Shown here: positions 1-9,474 of the stretch, piece after piece | Position numbering within the stretch: the stretch's first letter is position 1 | Layout of the letters: the number at the start of each line of letters is the position of its first letter | Origin: Bolinopsis microptera | Lineage: Eukaryota; Ctenophora; Tentaculata; Lobata; Bolinopsidae | Reading direction: 5' to 3' | NCBI RefSeq assembly: GCF_026151205.1 | Contig: NC_087081.1 | Location: 2,671,246 to 2,735,245, forward strand | Length of the DNA: 64,000 nt | Made by a program: the position numbers and the translations under genes | Notes under the pieces: model-generated | Database searches by the model: none | The model's input: the letters and a program-made list of their open reading frames with translations, nothing else | Told to the model about the DNA's origin: nothing

Positions 1-1334
1 TTCCCTTGATTTTGCCAGTATATGATGGAGCTTTACCTGTGATCTTGTTGATCATGGTCCAGCTTTTAGCATGTCTGCCCTGCCAACTTGCTTCCTCCAG
101 TTCCCGGACCTGCCCCTCCAGCAGGTGCTCTTTGGCTGCTTGATAAGCATCGCCTAGCTTCTGTTTGCCCTCTTGAACAGCTATTCGGTTGTCTTCTGTA
201 GCATCTGAGTGGTATTTTATGCTACATTCCCTCAGCTTCAGCCTGGCAATCTCAACACTTGGGGTCGCTGAGATTTTACATCTTTTCTTTTTCTCCTTTT
301 CAGGTAGTAAAAGTCGAGAAGTTGTCCTATTCGCATCAATAAAGCATTGGTACCTTTCTGTTGCCGTCTGATCATCCTTTTCAAGTATGGAAAAGCGGTT
401 TTTAACTTCCACTGTGTACCTCTCTTGTAGAGCGATATCAGTTTTAAGTTTAGACCAGTCCAGAACCGGAGCCCTCTTCTCCGTCTTGCTTATCCGTAGA
501 CTAAGCTTTACCCTTGCTACGACTACTCTGTGGTCCGAGCCAATACTGTGGAAACTACCATATGCTTCGGAGTTCTTGACGGAGTTCCGCCATTTCTTCC
601 GGCAAATGATGAAGTCGATTTGAGATTTACTTTGACTCATATCTGAGAGATATGTCCAGAGTTTACCTCTTCGCTTCTGAAATCTGGTGTTTGTGATTTC
701 TAGCTGTCGCTCCAACAGCATATCCTCTAGCAGTCTACCATTTCGGTTTGCTGGACCCTTGTGGAAGGATGTCCAGTTTCCTGATGATGAGACATGCGCA
801 TTGAGGTCTCCTACAACGAATAGTAAGTTGTGGGCTGGTATCTGGTCGATGGCACCACCAAGGCTGTCGTAGTAGTTTTCTGCTTCGTCGACAGTCGCCC
901 CCTCTGTCGGGCTATAAGTCACAATAACAGTTGTGACCGGGTTCCCTGCAAAGTTGGCTACCATCGTCCTCCTGTCATGTGAGTATACACTAATCAATGA
1001 GTTGAATACTGTCTTTTTGTCCAAGACAATACCAACCCCACCAGCAGCCGCCCCATTGCTGGTTCTCCATGCCGAAGTTGTTATGAGGTGAGAGCTTCCA
1101 AGATCTTGATTCTCGATTTCAGTGCTATGTACTACCCGATGCTCCTGAATGCCCAAAATATGTACGCCACTATCCCTCATGCATACACCCAGCTCATCCC
1201 TCTTGTATTGTTCTCTTATTGTTCGTACATTAAGAGTTCCTACAAGAATTTCCTTCTGGCCACGTAGTAGTAGGGTACCAGCCTTTGAAAGAGTTGGAGC
1301 AGGAGATTTGGGTGTGACCCGCCGGTCGAGAGAT
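1..1334 (-). CDS. LINE ORF2 endonuclease, partial (runs off left edge)
   Basis: Read on the minus strand, a frame stays open from a stop at about 1334 to position 1, roughly 440 residues. It encodes an exonuclease-endonuclease-phosphatase (EEP/APE-like) domain: an LNVRT start, IQEHR (metal-binding Glu), a TYSP strand, GDLNAH and GSDHR near the C-terminal end of the domain, then a Lys/Glu-rich linker. These motifs are those of non-LTR retrotransposons of the Jockey/CR1 superfamily, often annotated as craniofacial development protein 2-like. The enzyme nicks target DNA to start reverse transcription. The reverse transcriptase should lie beyond the left edge. No Met lies near the frame start, so the true start may use a joined upstream segment; another frame at 1230-1412 resembles LINE 5' sequence. 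I see no disabling change in the part shown. Confidence 0.8.
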
Positions 1335-1820
1335 TAAGGTGTGTGCCCGAGGTAAATACCCCACACACCATGTGTTGAGTCTACGGCGGCGCCCGGCCAA
1401 TAGGCAGGTCACAAATTGTTTTGCCAGACTTGTATAACCGCATCATAGTACTCAAGCGAACAACCATCCCCCTGTTCGCTAGGGCCGTTACTGCAGAAAG
1501 CCTCACGTCTAGAACAATTGATCATTTGTCGCTCCTGATCCTAGAGCATCCTTGTCTCGTTACTTGTCACATGCACTTTTTCTAAAGAGGAACTGTATAG
1601 TGATATACAGAAAGAAAATCTGTAGTAGATTTTCAAAGGCGACTGATAATATTGCGGACGCCACACCAACAATATGACAACCATACCATAATCCAACATT
1701 CCCATGCACCTTTATAGTTTAGAGTGCTTAGCACTATCCCAACTGCCAATATATTGCCAAAACGTTTTTGTCCAACAGAAATGCCAACTATAGTTATAGT
1801 GTTATACACTGTGCCTCAAA
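1335..1820. other. spacer between two LINEs
   Basis: No gene seen. The first 100 bases probably belong to the 5' part of the LINE at 1-1334. The rest, up to the inverted end of the next LINE, is unassigned AT-rich sequence. Confidence 0.4.
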
Positions 1821-2780
1821 TTATTTGATCAAAGCCGAGGATGTGTGGGATGGTAGGCCGGTATATGTAGTGTAGTGCTGACACCTAACTAGGACTGAGT
1901 GCAGTAGGACGGTAGAATGCAAGTGTGGAAGAAACAAATTTTCAAATTTTTGAGTTGTGGGATTTGTTCTCTTTAGAAGGTCAAAGTTGTAGTCTCCCAA
2001 AATTATAGATTTTATGTCTTTGGGGAAGAGTGACTTCAGGTGTGTCAACTCATTGAGAAACTCTTTCGAGTCCCCATTGGGTGATCTATAAACCACACCA
2101 ACATTAACTTTTTCACTCCCTTTATTGACAGTAACAAAGAGTGATTCAAGGTTTTTAGTTGTACTGATAAGCTTGTCGTTTATGGTTGCATTGAAGGAAC
2201 AGTGGATATATAAACAGACACCTGTTCCTTTTGTTTTATTTGGAATTTTATCGTTATAGAAATGCGAGTAGTTGCTTAATTTGTACAGATCACCTTTGTT
2301 TTGATTAACATTTGTTTCAGCAAGAGCAATAGCTGAGTAGGTAAGTTTTTGCATGCTCATTTCTGCAGAAAAGGAGTCAAAGTTGGATAGATTTCCATCT
2401 ATATTGTAGAACATTGTGCTAAAATCAGAGTTATTAGGGACCTTTTCATGGACTGATTTAAGTTTGTAACTCTTACAGTTTTCCAAAATTGTGGATGCTT
2501 GGTTAATACAGTCAAAAGACTCCAGGAAGTCTTCTGAGTAGAACTTATCATCAGACTCTTTGTCAAGTCCTATGAGTTCCTTAAAGGGATTGTAGATCAT
2601 GACACTAATACTATAGCAGTTGGTACATAAGTGTCCAGAGCCTCCTTGGCTAAATTTTGAATTTTTGAAGCATAATTTGTGTATTATTTTGGGACAATTT
2701 TGACATTCCAAGTATCCTTGACCAATAAGGACGTTTTTGTTGCAGCAGTCGCATATTTCTCGTTTGATTGATGGAGTCAT
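1821..2780 (-). CDS. LINE ORF2, N-terminal part (PHD-like finger and endonuclease)
   Basis: 319 residues. A second C4HC3 finger occupies residues 10-55 (C10, C13, C26, C29, H34, C37, C52, C55). An EEP endonuclease follows with FYNIDG, ALAETN, VVYRSP and GDYNFD motifs. Past about residue 275 the sequence no longer looks like the family and runs into flanking DNA to a chance stop, because the element was broken there and the rest of ORF2 lies on the plus strand from 4942. The start follows ORF1 by four bases, suggesting reinitiation or a short bicistronic arrangement. Confidence 0.8.
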   Translation of the reverse strand: MTPSIKREICDCCNKNVLIGQGYLECQNCPKIIHKLCFKNSKFSQGGSGHLCTNCYSISVMIYNPFKELIGLDKESDDKFYSEDFLESFDCINQASTILENCKSYKLKSVHEKVPNNSDFSTMFYNIDGNLSNFDSFSAEMSMQKLTYSAIALAETNVNQNKGDLYKLSNYSHFYNDKIPNKTKGTGVCLYIHCSFNATINDKLISTTKNLESLFVTVNKGSEKVNVGVVYRSPNGDSKEFLNELTHLKSLFPKDIKSIILGDYNFDLLKRTNPTTQKFENLFLPHLHSTVLLHSVLVRCQHYTTYTGLPSHTSSALIK

Positions 2781-2784
2781 TTAT

Positions 2785-4773
2785 CTATACAGGGTTTGGT
2801 GGGCCACCTCTGAGTGCGTTAGAATATAACCTACTGCTTGATAATTTAGTTTTGCTAGATTTAAATTGAAAGATGCAGCGTTTTAATAGGACAACAAGGA
2901 TGCTGGTGCCTTTTCTATTGAGATGGAGTTCATCTCCAACATCAGTCTTTGCAAGATCATAATCTAAAAGATTTGTTCGCTTGTCTAGGAACTTGATAAA
3001 ACCTTCAACTAGGATAACTTTAAGGTCACACTGGCATAAATCTTCAGCAATAAATCTATTAAACATAAAAATTCTACGGTTCTTGTCGTGTGATTTTGTG
3101 GGAAGTACTGGACATATGAATATTTTACATTTAGGGTTGTACTTCCTTATCAGACTAAGTTTTGTTTTATATTGCTTATAAAGTTCTTTGACCTTTTGGT
3201 CGGTGACTTTGTTCTTGAGGTCATTAGTGCCCACCATTAGCACAACATTACGGTATGATGTGCATGATAGTGGGTCTATCGAGTCTATTGTAGGAGCCCA
3301 AGATCTGAGGCCAGGGGTCGATTCTCCAAGTTTACCTTTGCCGCTTCCGAATGTTATAGGCCCAAAGTTAGAATCCCCTACGAGAATAGTTGAGTTGAAG
3401 TTTGACCAATGGATGGCCCTGAATGTAAGGCTGAAGCGAATGCCGTCAGAGACAGAATCATCATCTTCTTCTTTGATGGTGTGTTTGAAGAAGTCTTGAC
3501 TATGCCTAGTCATCTGGTACATGCTTCTGCTATTACATTTGACAGTCATTGTTTCGTCAGACTGTAAGTTCCTAAACTGAAGGTGACGTGGGATCCCTAA
3601 AGATATGGTGAAGATAGATGACTTAGGGTCAATGTCCCCCTCATTGTCTGCGTGTTCTGGGAGAGTTGACTCCTTATCATCATACATGTTCACTAGGCAA
3701 GAGTTTAGTCTGTAGTGGTGCCTTTCCTCTTGGTGTGAAGACCCATACTCATTGTTGAGACGCTCCATCAGTTTCTTGATGGGTTCAGGCATCTCCAAAG
3801 GGTTTGACTTTGAACCCATGTACTTGTAGTGCTCTCCATATTGAAGTACATTTCTTTGCCCCTCTATTGAGAAGTCTGCAATTTGATTCTGTAGCATGTT
3901 CATGAGGTCGCTCTCTTCTTTCTCTGTGATGTAGTCTTCTAGCTGGTTTTCTACATGCTTTATGTCAGGAACCAAGTTGATTGAACTGACATTTTCTACT
4001 TGAATTGGGGCCCTCCTAGGGGGTTGTGGTGGTTGTGGAGGATTGTAGTCGTTCATTTGAGGAGGAGGAGGACGGTTAGGAGTGTTCTTTAAGGATGCTA
4101 TGTTTTGGGTTAGCTCTGTCAGCTGATGTTGTATCGATGAAATGAAGTCAGTCGTGGGTTGGGTAATATGCTTCATTTTCTGCTCTACTATACCCTCCAG
4201 GGACTCAATTACCTCAGCCGAGATTTGGTTTGCATAGCAAGTTGTTTGCAATGCGTTTGCTAACTTAGCAGACTTATGATTCTTTGGTCTTGGGTATGGG
4301 GCAACAAAGCACCAGGGACAGCCCCAATTGGGAAGCAATGAATCAATCCCCTTCTGGGTAAGATCTGTACCATTCAAGTTTGCACATAGAGAGTGCCAAA
4401 CTTGGCCACAGTCCTTACAGGTCAAAAGCCAAGACTTACCCCCAGAGGTTCTGCAGCAGGGGCATTTAGACTTGGTGACTTTGGATTTTGGCTTTGATGT
4501 GCTGGTGCTGTCATCACTAACATTTCCTTCAGACTCTGACACTGATGTCGCCAGAGGTGAAGCACGGCCACTTTTGAGGAGTGACGTCTGTAGGAGGCTC
4601 TTATTGCTGGGGGTTCTTTCAAAGGTAGAGTTCACGATTACACTTCGCTTCTCACTTTCACTCTTGGATGATCTGGTTCTTTTATCTGGGTGGGGGCTCA
4701 TCAAGGAGATGGGGGTCCTAGGTGAGTTTCTGTCAAGTCTTTTTCCGCTCATATTATTGAGAATATTGATCAC
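2785..4773 (-). CDS. LINE ORF1: PHD finger, AlkB-like dioxygenase, SGNH esterase
   Basis: 662 residues, open throughout. Residues 104-155 form a C4HC3 PHD finger (C104, C107, C119, C122, H127, C130, C152, C155). A Pro-rich linker lies near 234-254. Residues about 355-455 match the AlkB 2OG-Fe(II) dioxygenase fold: N362 and Y364, the metal ligands H374 and D376 in LPEHADNE, H431 in FFKHTI, and the 2OG-binding R446 and R452 in RFSLTFR. Residues 462-630 are an SGNH/GDSL esterase with GDSN (S468), GTND (N517) and a DELH block (D614, H617). PHD plus esterase ORF1s are known from CR1/L2 LINEs; the AlkB domain between them is not something I know as described. The frame ends 4 bases before ORF2. It was chosen from the first Met of the open frame; M8 is an alternative. 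Confidence 0.85.
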   Translation of the reverse strand: MINILNNMSGKRLDRNSPRTPISLMSPHPDKRTRSSKSESEKRSVIVNSTFERTPSNKSLLQTSLLKSGRASPLATSVSESEGNVSDDSTSTSKPKSKVTKSKCPCCRTSGGKSWLLTCKDCGQVWHSLCANLNGTDLTQKGIDSLLPNWGCPWCFVAPYPRPKNHKSAKLANALQTTCYANQISAEVIESLEGIVEQKMKHITQPTTDFISSIQHQLTELTQNIASLKNTPNRPPPPQMNDYNPPQPPQPPRRAPIQVENVSSINLVPDIKHVENQLEDYITEKEESDLMNMLQNQIADFSIEGQRNVLQYGEHYKYMGSKSNPLEMPEPIKKLMERLNNEYGSSHQEERHHYRLNSCLVNMYDDKESTLPEHADNEGDIDPKSSIFTISLGIPRHLQFRNLQSDETMTVKCNSRSMYQMTRHSQDFFKHTIKEEDDDSVSDGIRFSLTFRAIHWSNFNSTILVGDSNFGPITFGSGKGKLGESTPGLRSWAPTIDSIDPLSCTSYRNVVLMVGTNDLKNKVTDQKVKELYKQYKTKLSLIRKYNPKCKIFICPVLPTKSHDKNRRIFMFNRFIAEDLCQCDLKVILVEGFIKFLDKRTNLLDYDLAKTDVGDELHLNRKGTSILVVLLKRCIFQFKSSKTKLSSSRLYSNALRGGPPNPV

Positions 4774-4941
4774 GGGGATGTGCTGAGTGCCCTCTGGGCT
4801 GCCACCACCGGCGAATTAGCTGCACCTGAAATGAGTAGATCATGGGTGGACGTCTGATTTATAATGGAAAAAGGGAACATTGATTACTTAAAAACTATTT
4901 AGTAACTATTTTATTCATAAGAGATAGGTCATAAAGAAGAA

Positions 4942-7365
4942 TTGATTTCGATTTCGTCATCTTGCCAGCTACATTCTAGCTTTGTAAATTTTCTCACTGA
5001 TGACCTCGGACATACACAACTTATTAGCTCCCCTACTCACAAGTCAGGCAACACCTTAGATCTTGTGTTCACTAACATTCAAAACCTTATTAAGAATGTT
5101 AAAGTTTTAGATCAAAACGAAATGTGTATGTCCGACCACTTTTGTATCACATTTGACATTGATATTAAGACCAAGTATATTAAGCAGCCTAAAAGAAAGA
5201 TCTTTAATTATAGTAAAGGTAATTTTAGAGGCCTGAATTCTGAGTTATTTAGCATCGATTGGGATAGTATATTTGAGTGTAATGATCCTTATCTTGCCTG
5301 GAGTCGATTCAGAGGAGTTCTCGGTGCAGCCTGTGACCGATGGATCCCTAAAAAGACCATTAAGTCTCAGTTCCAGCCCCCATGGTATGACTCCGAATGT
5401 GATCGTCTCCTACGAAATAAGGAGAAATGGAGAATAAGGCATAAGGGGAGCAACTCTGAGTCTCATAAACAAAAGTTTCGTGCATTTCGCACAAAATTTA
5501 AAAATTTGATGGACGAAAGAATGAGACTCAGTGTTGAGGATGACTCCGATGATGCTCTTATCTCCAAGAAATTCTGGACCTACGTTAAATCTAAATCAAA
5601 GTCAACCAGGATCCCTGAAACTGTCAAATATCATAATCGCTTTCGAAACAATCCATCTGATCAAGCTGCCCTTTTTAACGAATATTTTTATGAGCAGTTT
5701 TCTCAAGAGAGCGATTATGGCATTGACATAGATTTTCGTGATGATTGTTTTTCAAGTCTTGTGTTTAGTAGAGAAGATATTCTGTTGATTCTTAAAAAGT
5801 TAAATCCTAACAAGGCCCCTGGCCCTGATGGGATTCATGGGAGAGTCCTCAAAAACTGTGCCCAAAGCCTTGCATACCCACTTAGTGTTTTATTTAACCT
5901 GTCTTTCTCGAGCGGATGCATACCCCCTGATTGGAAGCTGGCACTTGTAGTACCAGTGCACAAAAAGGGCGATAAGTCTTCGGTTGAGAACTACAGGCCT
6001 ATCTCGTTAACATCTCTTGTAATGAAAGTCTTTGAAAGGTGCATTTAAAAGACTGCATTATACGCTGCATGTTCTGATCTGTTGGATGACCGACAACACG
6101 GTTTTGTTAATGAACGTTCATGCACAACCCAAATGATACCTTTCACGGACAATCTTGCACTTGCATTGAATAACAGGTCCAGGACTGATATAATATATTT
6201 TGATTTTGCGAAAGCTTTTGATAGCGTTTCGCATGACCTCATTTTAAGTAAATTAAAGAATATTTTTAATGTCGATGGACTAATGCTTAAATTTATTAAG
6301 TCCTATCTTGAGGGGCGACAACAACAAGTAGTGATAGGAGGCCAAACGTCTTCTTCTCTACCAGTTCGGTCTGGTGTCCCTCAAGGTTCTATACTTGGCC
6401 CTTTATTGTTTGTAATATTTATAAATGACATGTTCTCCTGTGTCTCTGAAGGCACCAATATCGCCCTTTATGCAGATGACACTAAAATTTGGAGGGAGAT
6501 CCTTGGTTACCCTGACCATCACATAATCCAAAATGACATCAACAGATTATATGATTGGTCAGTGAGTAATCGAATGAAGTTCCACCCACAAAAGTGCAAA
6601 GCCCTCTCTGTGTCCCTGCAAAGAAACGTGCTGGATAACTTGCCATTCAATACCTTCTTTTATAAACTTTCTGGAAGTGATATTGACTTTGTGCCCTCTC
6701 AGTCAGATTTAGGAGTCGCAATAAACTCCAGGTTTAATTGGGGTGCACAATGTAAAGCGCTTGTTTCCAAAGCTACCTCTAGACTTGGACTACTTAAGAG
6801 AACATGTCATTTCACTACTGATAAAAGGCAGAAAAGATCGTTCTATTTAGCGTTAATTAGGTCTATATTTGAACATTGTTCTGTCATATGGTCCCCTCAA
6901 TCTGCAACTCATCTTCAACAGTTTGTTGCTATCCAAAAGAGGGCTATTAAATGGATCAATGGTGAACCTTACTCCAGTTATAATGACGATAAACTTGCTA
7001 CAGAGCAAAAGAAACTAAATATTCTCCCTGTTAAACAGAAGTTTATTTATAACGATCTTATGACCTTCTATAAAATAGTGAATAGCATAATTCCAGTTTC
7101 GCTCCCTACATATATAGTCCTATGCCGTCCAGAGGGCACCCGATACACTAGGCACAATGCTCAAATAATTGATATGTCGGATACTTCAACTTACATGAGT
7201 ACCACTGTGCCCTGCTCGGATGCCTTCCGAAATAGCTTTTTTCGTAGATCTATGCTGAAATGGAATAGTCTACCAGTATGTATCCGGCAGTCAGAGCGGA
7301 TTTCTACTTTTAAGGGCCAAACTGATCAAGTACCTCTGGGCTGCGATACAGTCTGGCCAGATTAG
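4942..7365 (+). pseudogene. LINE ORF2, C-terminal part (endonuclease end and reverse transcriptase), copy 1
   Basis: Continues the ORF2 that starts on the other strand at 2780. It begins with the endonuclease end (SGNTLDLVFTN, MSDHF) and runs into a reverse transcriptase: NKAPGPDG, NYRPISL, FDFAKAFDSV (motif A), GVPQGSILGP (motif B), YADDTKIW (motif C). No RNase H is seen. Compared with the copy at 15948-18188, a 3-base insertion at about 6046 makes an in-frame TAA after the motif VFERCI; the frame resumes at once. Near 7312-7350 a 1-base insertion and a 1-base loss cancel out and change about a dozen residues before the shared C-terminus DTVWPD. The frame opens with TTG and is not a real start. 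Confidence 0.85.
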
Positions 7366-7771
7366 CTCATCAGTCTTATGAGTCTCAGAAATTTGTTTTT
7401 GTTGGTTACAATTCTGTCCGTCCAATTTTCCTATCTGCTTGTCCTTTTCTTTTTCTTTATCAGTTGTGACGGAATTGTAATGAACAAATCCTTATAATTT
7501 ATTATGATATGTTTGATTTCTTGTTAATGTTTGTCATTCAAATTTGGTAGACGGCCCCAACGTTAATGTGGCTCTTGCTAGGTGTTGGTTCAGCCGAATT
7601 AATTATTATATAATCAAGTTTATTTTTCTCGTTAGTTGTCATCCGGCCAAACATTAAGCAACTTATATTGCAGTACCATTTACCATTTAGTATATCAAAA
7701 TATGTCATTGTAATTTTGCATGGCTGAAATGTAACGCTTGATTTATATATATAATGATTAATTGAAATTTC
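7366..7771 (+). other. LINE 3' UTR, copy 1
   Basis: Non-coding sequence after the RT frame, closely matched at 18189-18595, followed by an A-rich tail. Small minus-strand ORFs inside it are chance. Confidence 0.7.
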
Positions 7772-7807
7772 AAAAAAAAAAAATAAATAAATAAAAATAA
7801 AAATAAG

Positions 7808-9470
7808 CATGTCATCTTCGTTCCAAAACTTTTTATGTCCTATGCATACACTCCTTGATAGTTATCTTGATCTAGTATCTTTGTTTCACACAATAGAGCA
7901 TACGTTTTGTGGTTTATCCACTGGGCTTAGAGTTTGTGTTTAAGCTACCAAATTTTATTATTATTTATTTAGTATGGCAACTTTAAAATTGGTTCGTTTA
8001 ATCATTTATTAAATGGACACATTTTTTTTGATTTTTAGGATATTGGAAAAATATAAGTGCCCCTAAAAAGGCACGTGTATTTGATTTTTGTCCCCTATGA
8101 AATTACAAAAACCCTTGATGGTTTTGGGTAATCGTTCATCCCCTAGGCTTAAATTGTCACATAACGATATCTTAATCAGGTGATAAATACGTTAAAAAAA
8201 AGGCCGGCCCGGAAAAAGGTTAAATTGTCACACTATAAAAATTGACAGAGTAAAATTTATTAAATTTATTGATTGAGGGGAAGCACTACCCATCGTCCAA
8301 GATTTTAAAAATCGAATTAAAAATGTTTAAAGGCCTATCTCAAAATTTTGCCTGTAAAATCTCTTCTAAATGGTCCTTAGAACATATCCTGAAAGTTTGA
8401 GGGTGATTGCTGAAAAAATGTAGGAAAAGATAGATTTTTAGACTCGTTTTTCAGGGCAGGCGATTAAAAATCGCTTGCGCAATACAATTACACACAAGCG
8501 CTGACTTTTTACCAGCGATAATTTCGGCTAGGAACAATATTTTTCTATCGGATTAAAAGCATCTGATAGATATCACTCCCCTGTAACAGAAACAAAAAAT
8601 TTTCTCGATTTTGAGAAAATTTCCATGAAGACCACCCCTGCCCCCTTAAGTGTACCAACTCAAATTAATAATAGGTACCTACCGTAATTGTAGTTGCTGA
8701 AAGTAGGATAAAAACGAACACAAAGAAGTTCGCTTTTGTATATTACAAAGAACAGCTTAAAAGATATAAGCCTAATAATGTTAATATTTATTGGATATTG
8801 ATTGAACAGTTTTGTTTAATAAGTGTTGTATAAATAAGTCAACAAAAAGAATATTCTTCCGCTTTTTGTACCCCACCTTAGTGCCCTCAGCTCATCAAAC
8901 ACTTCACAAAGGGTTCACATAGTGTCTTGTCAGTTCAACAGTTCGTTCCCGCTGCGCAAGGGTCTGAATTCTGAAATAAATTGTTTTACTATATTAGAGC
9001 TTTTCGTTGTAAATAAAAACTAGGTCTCCATGGTTATAATAACGTAATAACATAACGTTAACATTGTATTAAAACTTTGTTAAATCTTTGATTTTAAATT
9101 CTATTTTGCTTTTTCAAATGAACCTAAATAAAGAAATTAGGTTGTTACTGTTCCCTGTGTTGAGATCTCAGGGCAGGTTACCTCGATAACTCTTCTGGAG
9201 GCTTCTGGAGACTGAAGTTCTGTCGTCATACTTATTCACTAAGGACACTCTAGTCACTAGTGTGAATTTATTTATTAAGATATCTAAGTTAGAATGCCGT
9301 ATCATCATTAAGTCATTAGCTGTAGTTGTTATTTAATTAGTCTTCTATAGTAATGGACTCTTCCCCCTATTTTATTTTCCCCCTTTAGCTTTCGTCGGTT
9401 CTGATGAGATCTTTTGCCTGGCTGTATAAAATATAAAGGGTTTAGTAATCCCTTTGTGGTGATGCTATGG
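7808..9470. other. non-coding stretch
   Basis: AT-rich DNA without a supported gene on either strand. The middle (about 8040-8650) has a more even composition and may be an old transposon remnant, but I could find no ends or coding motif. Confidence 0.4.
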
Positions 9471-9474
9471 TTAT

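Larger units (their letters stand above)
1821..7807 (+). mobile_element. CR1/L2-type LINE, copy 1, with inverted 5' half
   Basis: One non-LTR element in two oppositely oriented pieces. The 5' half (ORF1 and the start of ORF2) lies on the minus strand at about 4860-1821. The 3' half (end of the endonuclease, reverse transcriptase, 3' UTR, A-rich tail at 7772-7807) lies on the plus strand from about 4940. ORF2 breaks between GDYNFD in the inverted piece and the SSPTHKSGNTLD region in the forward piece, which are close neighbours in EEP domains, so little is lost. The element's 5' end sits at the inversion joint and its internal break at the far left. That arrangement is the signature of twin priming during target-primed reverse transcription. 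Total length is about 5.9 kb. It is about 99% alike to the copy at 15894-18611 where they overlap, so it is young. Confidence 0.85.

Noticed and set aside
7538-7810. minus-strand 90-residue ORF
   Set aside because: Lies in the LINE 3' UTR and A-tail; no domain.
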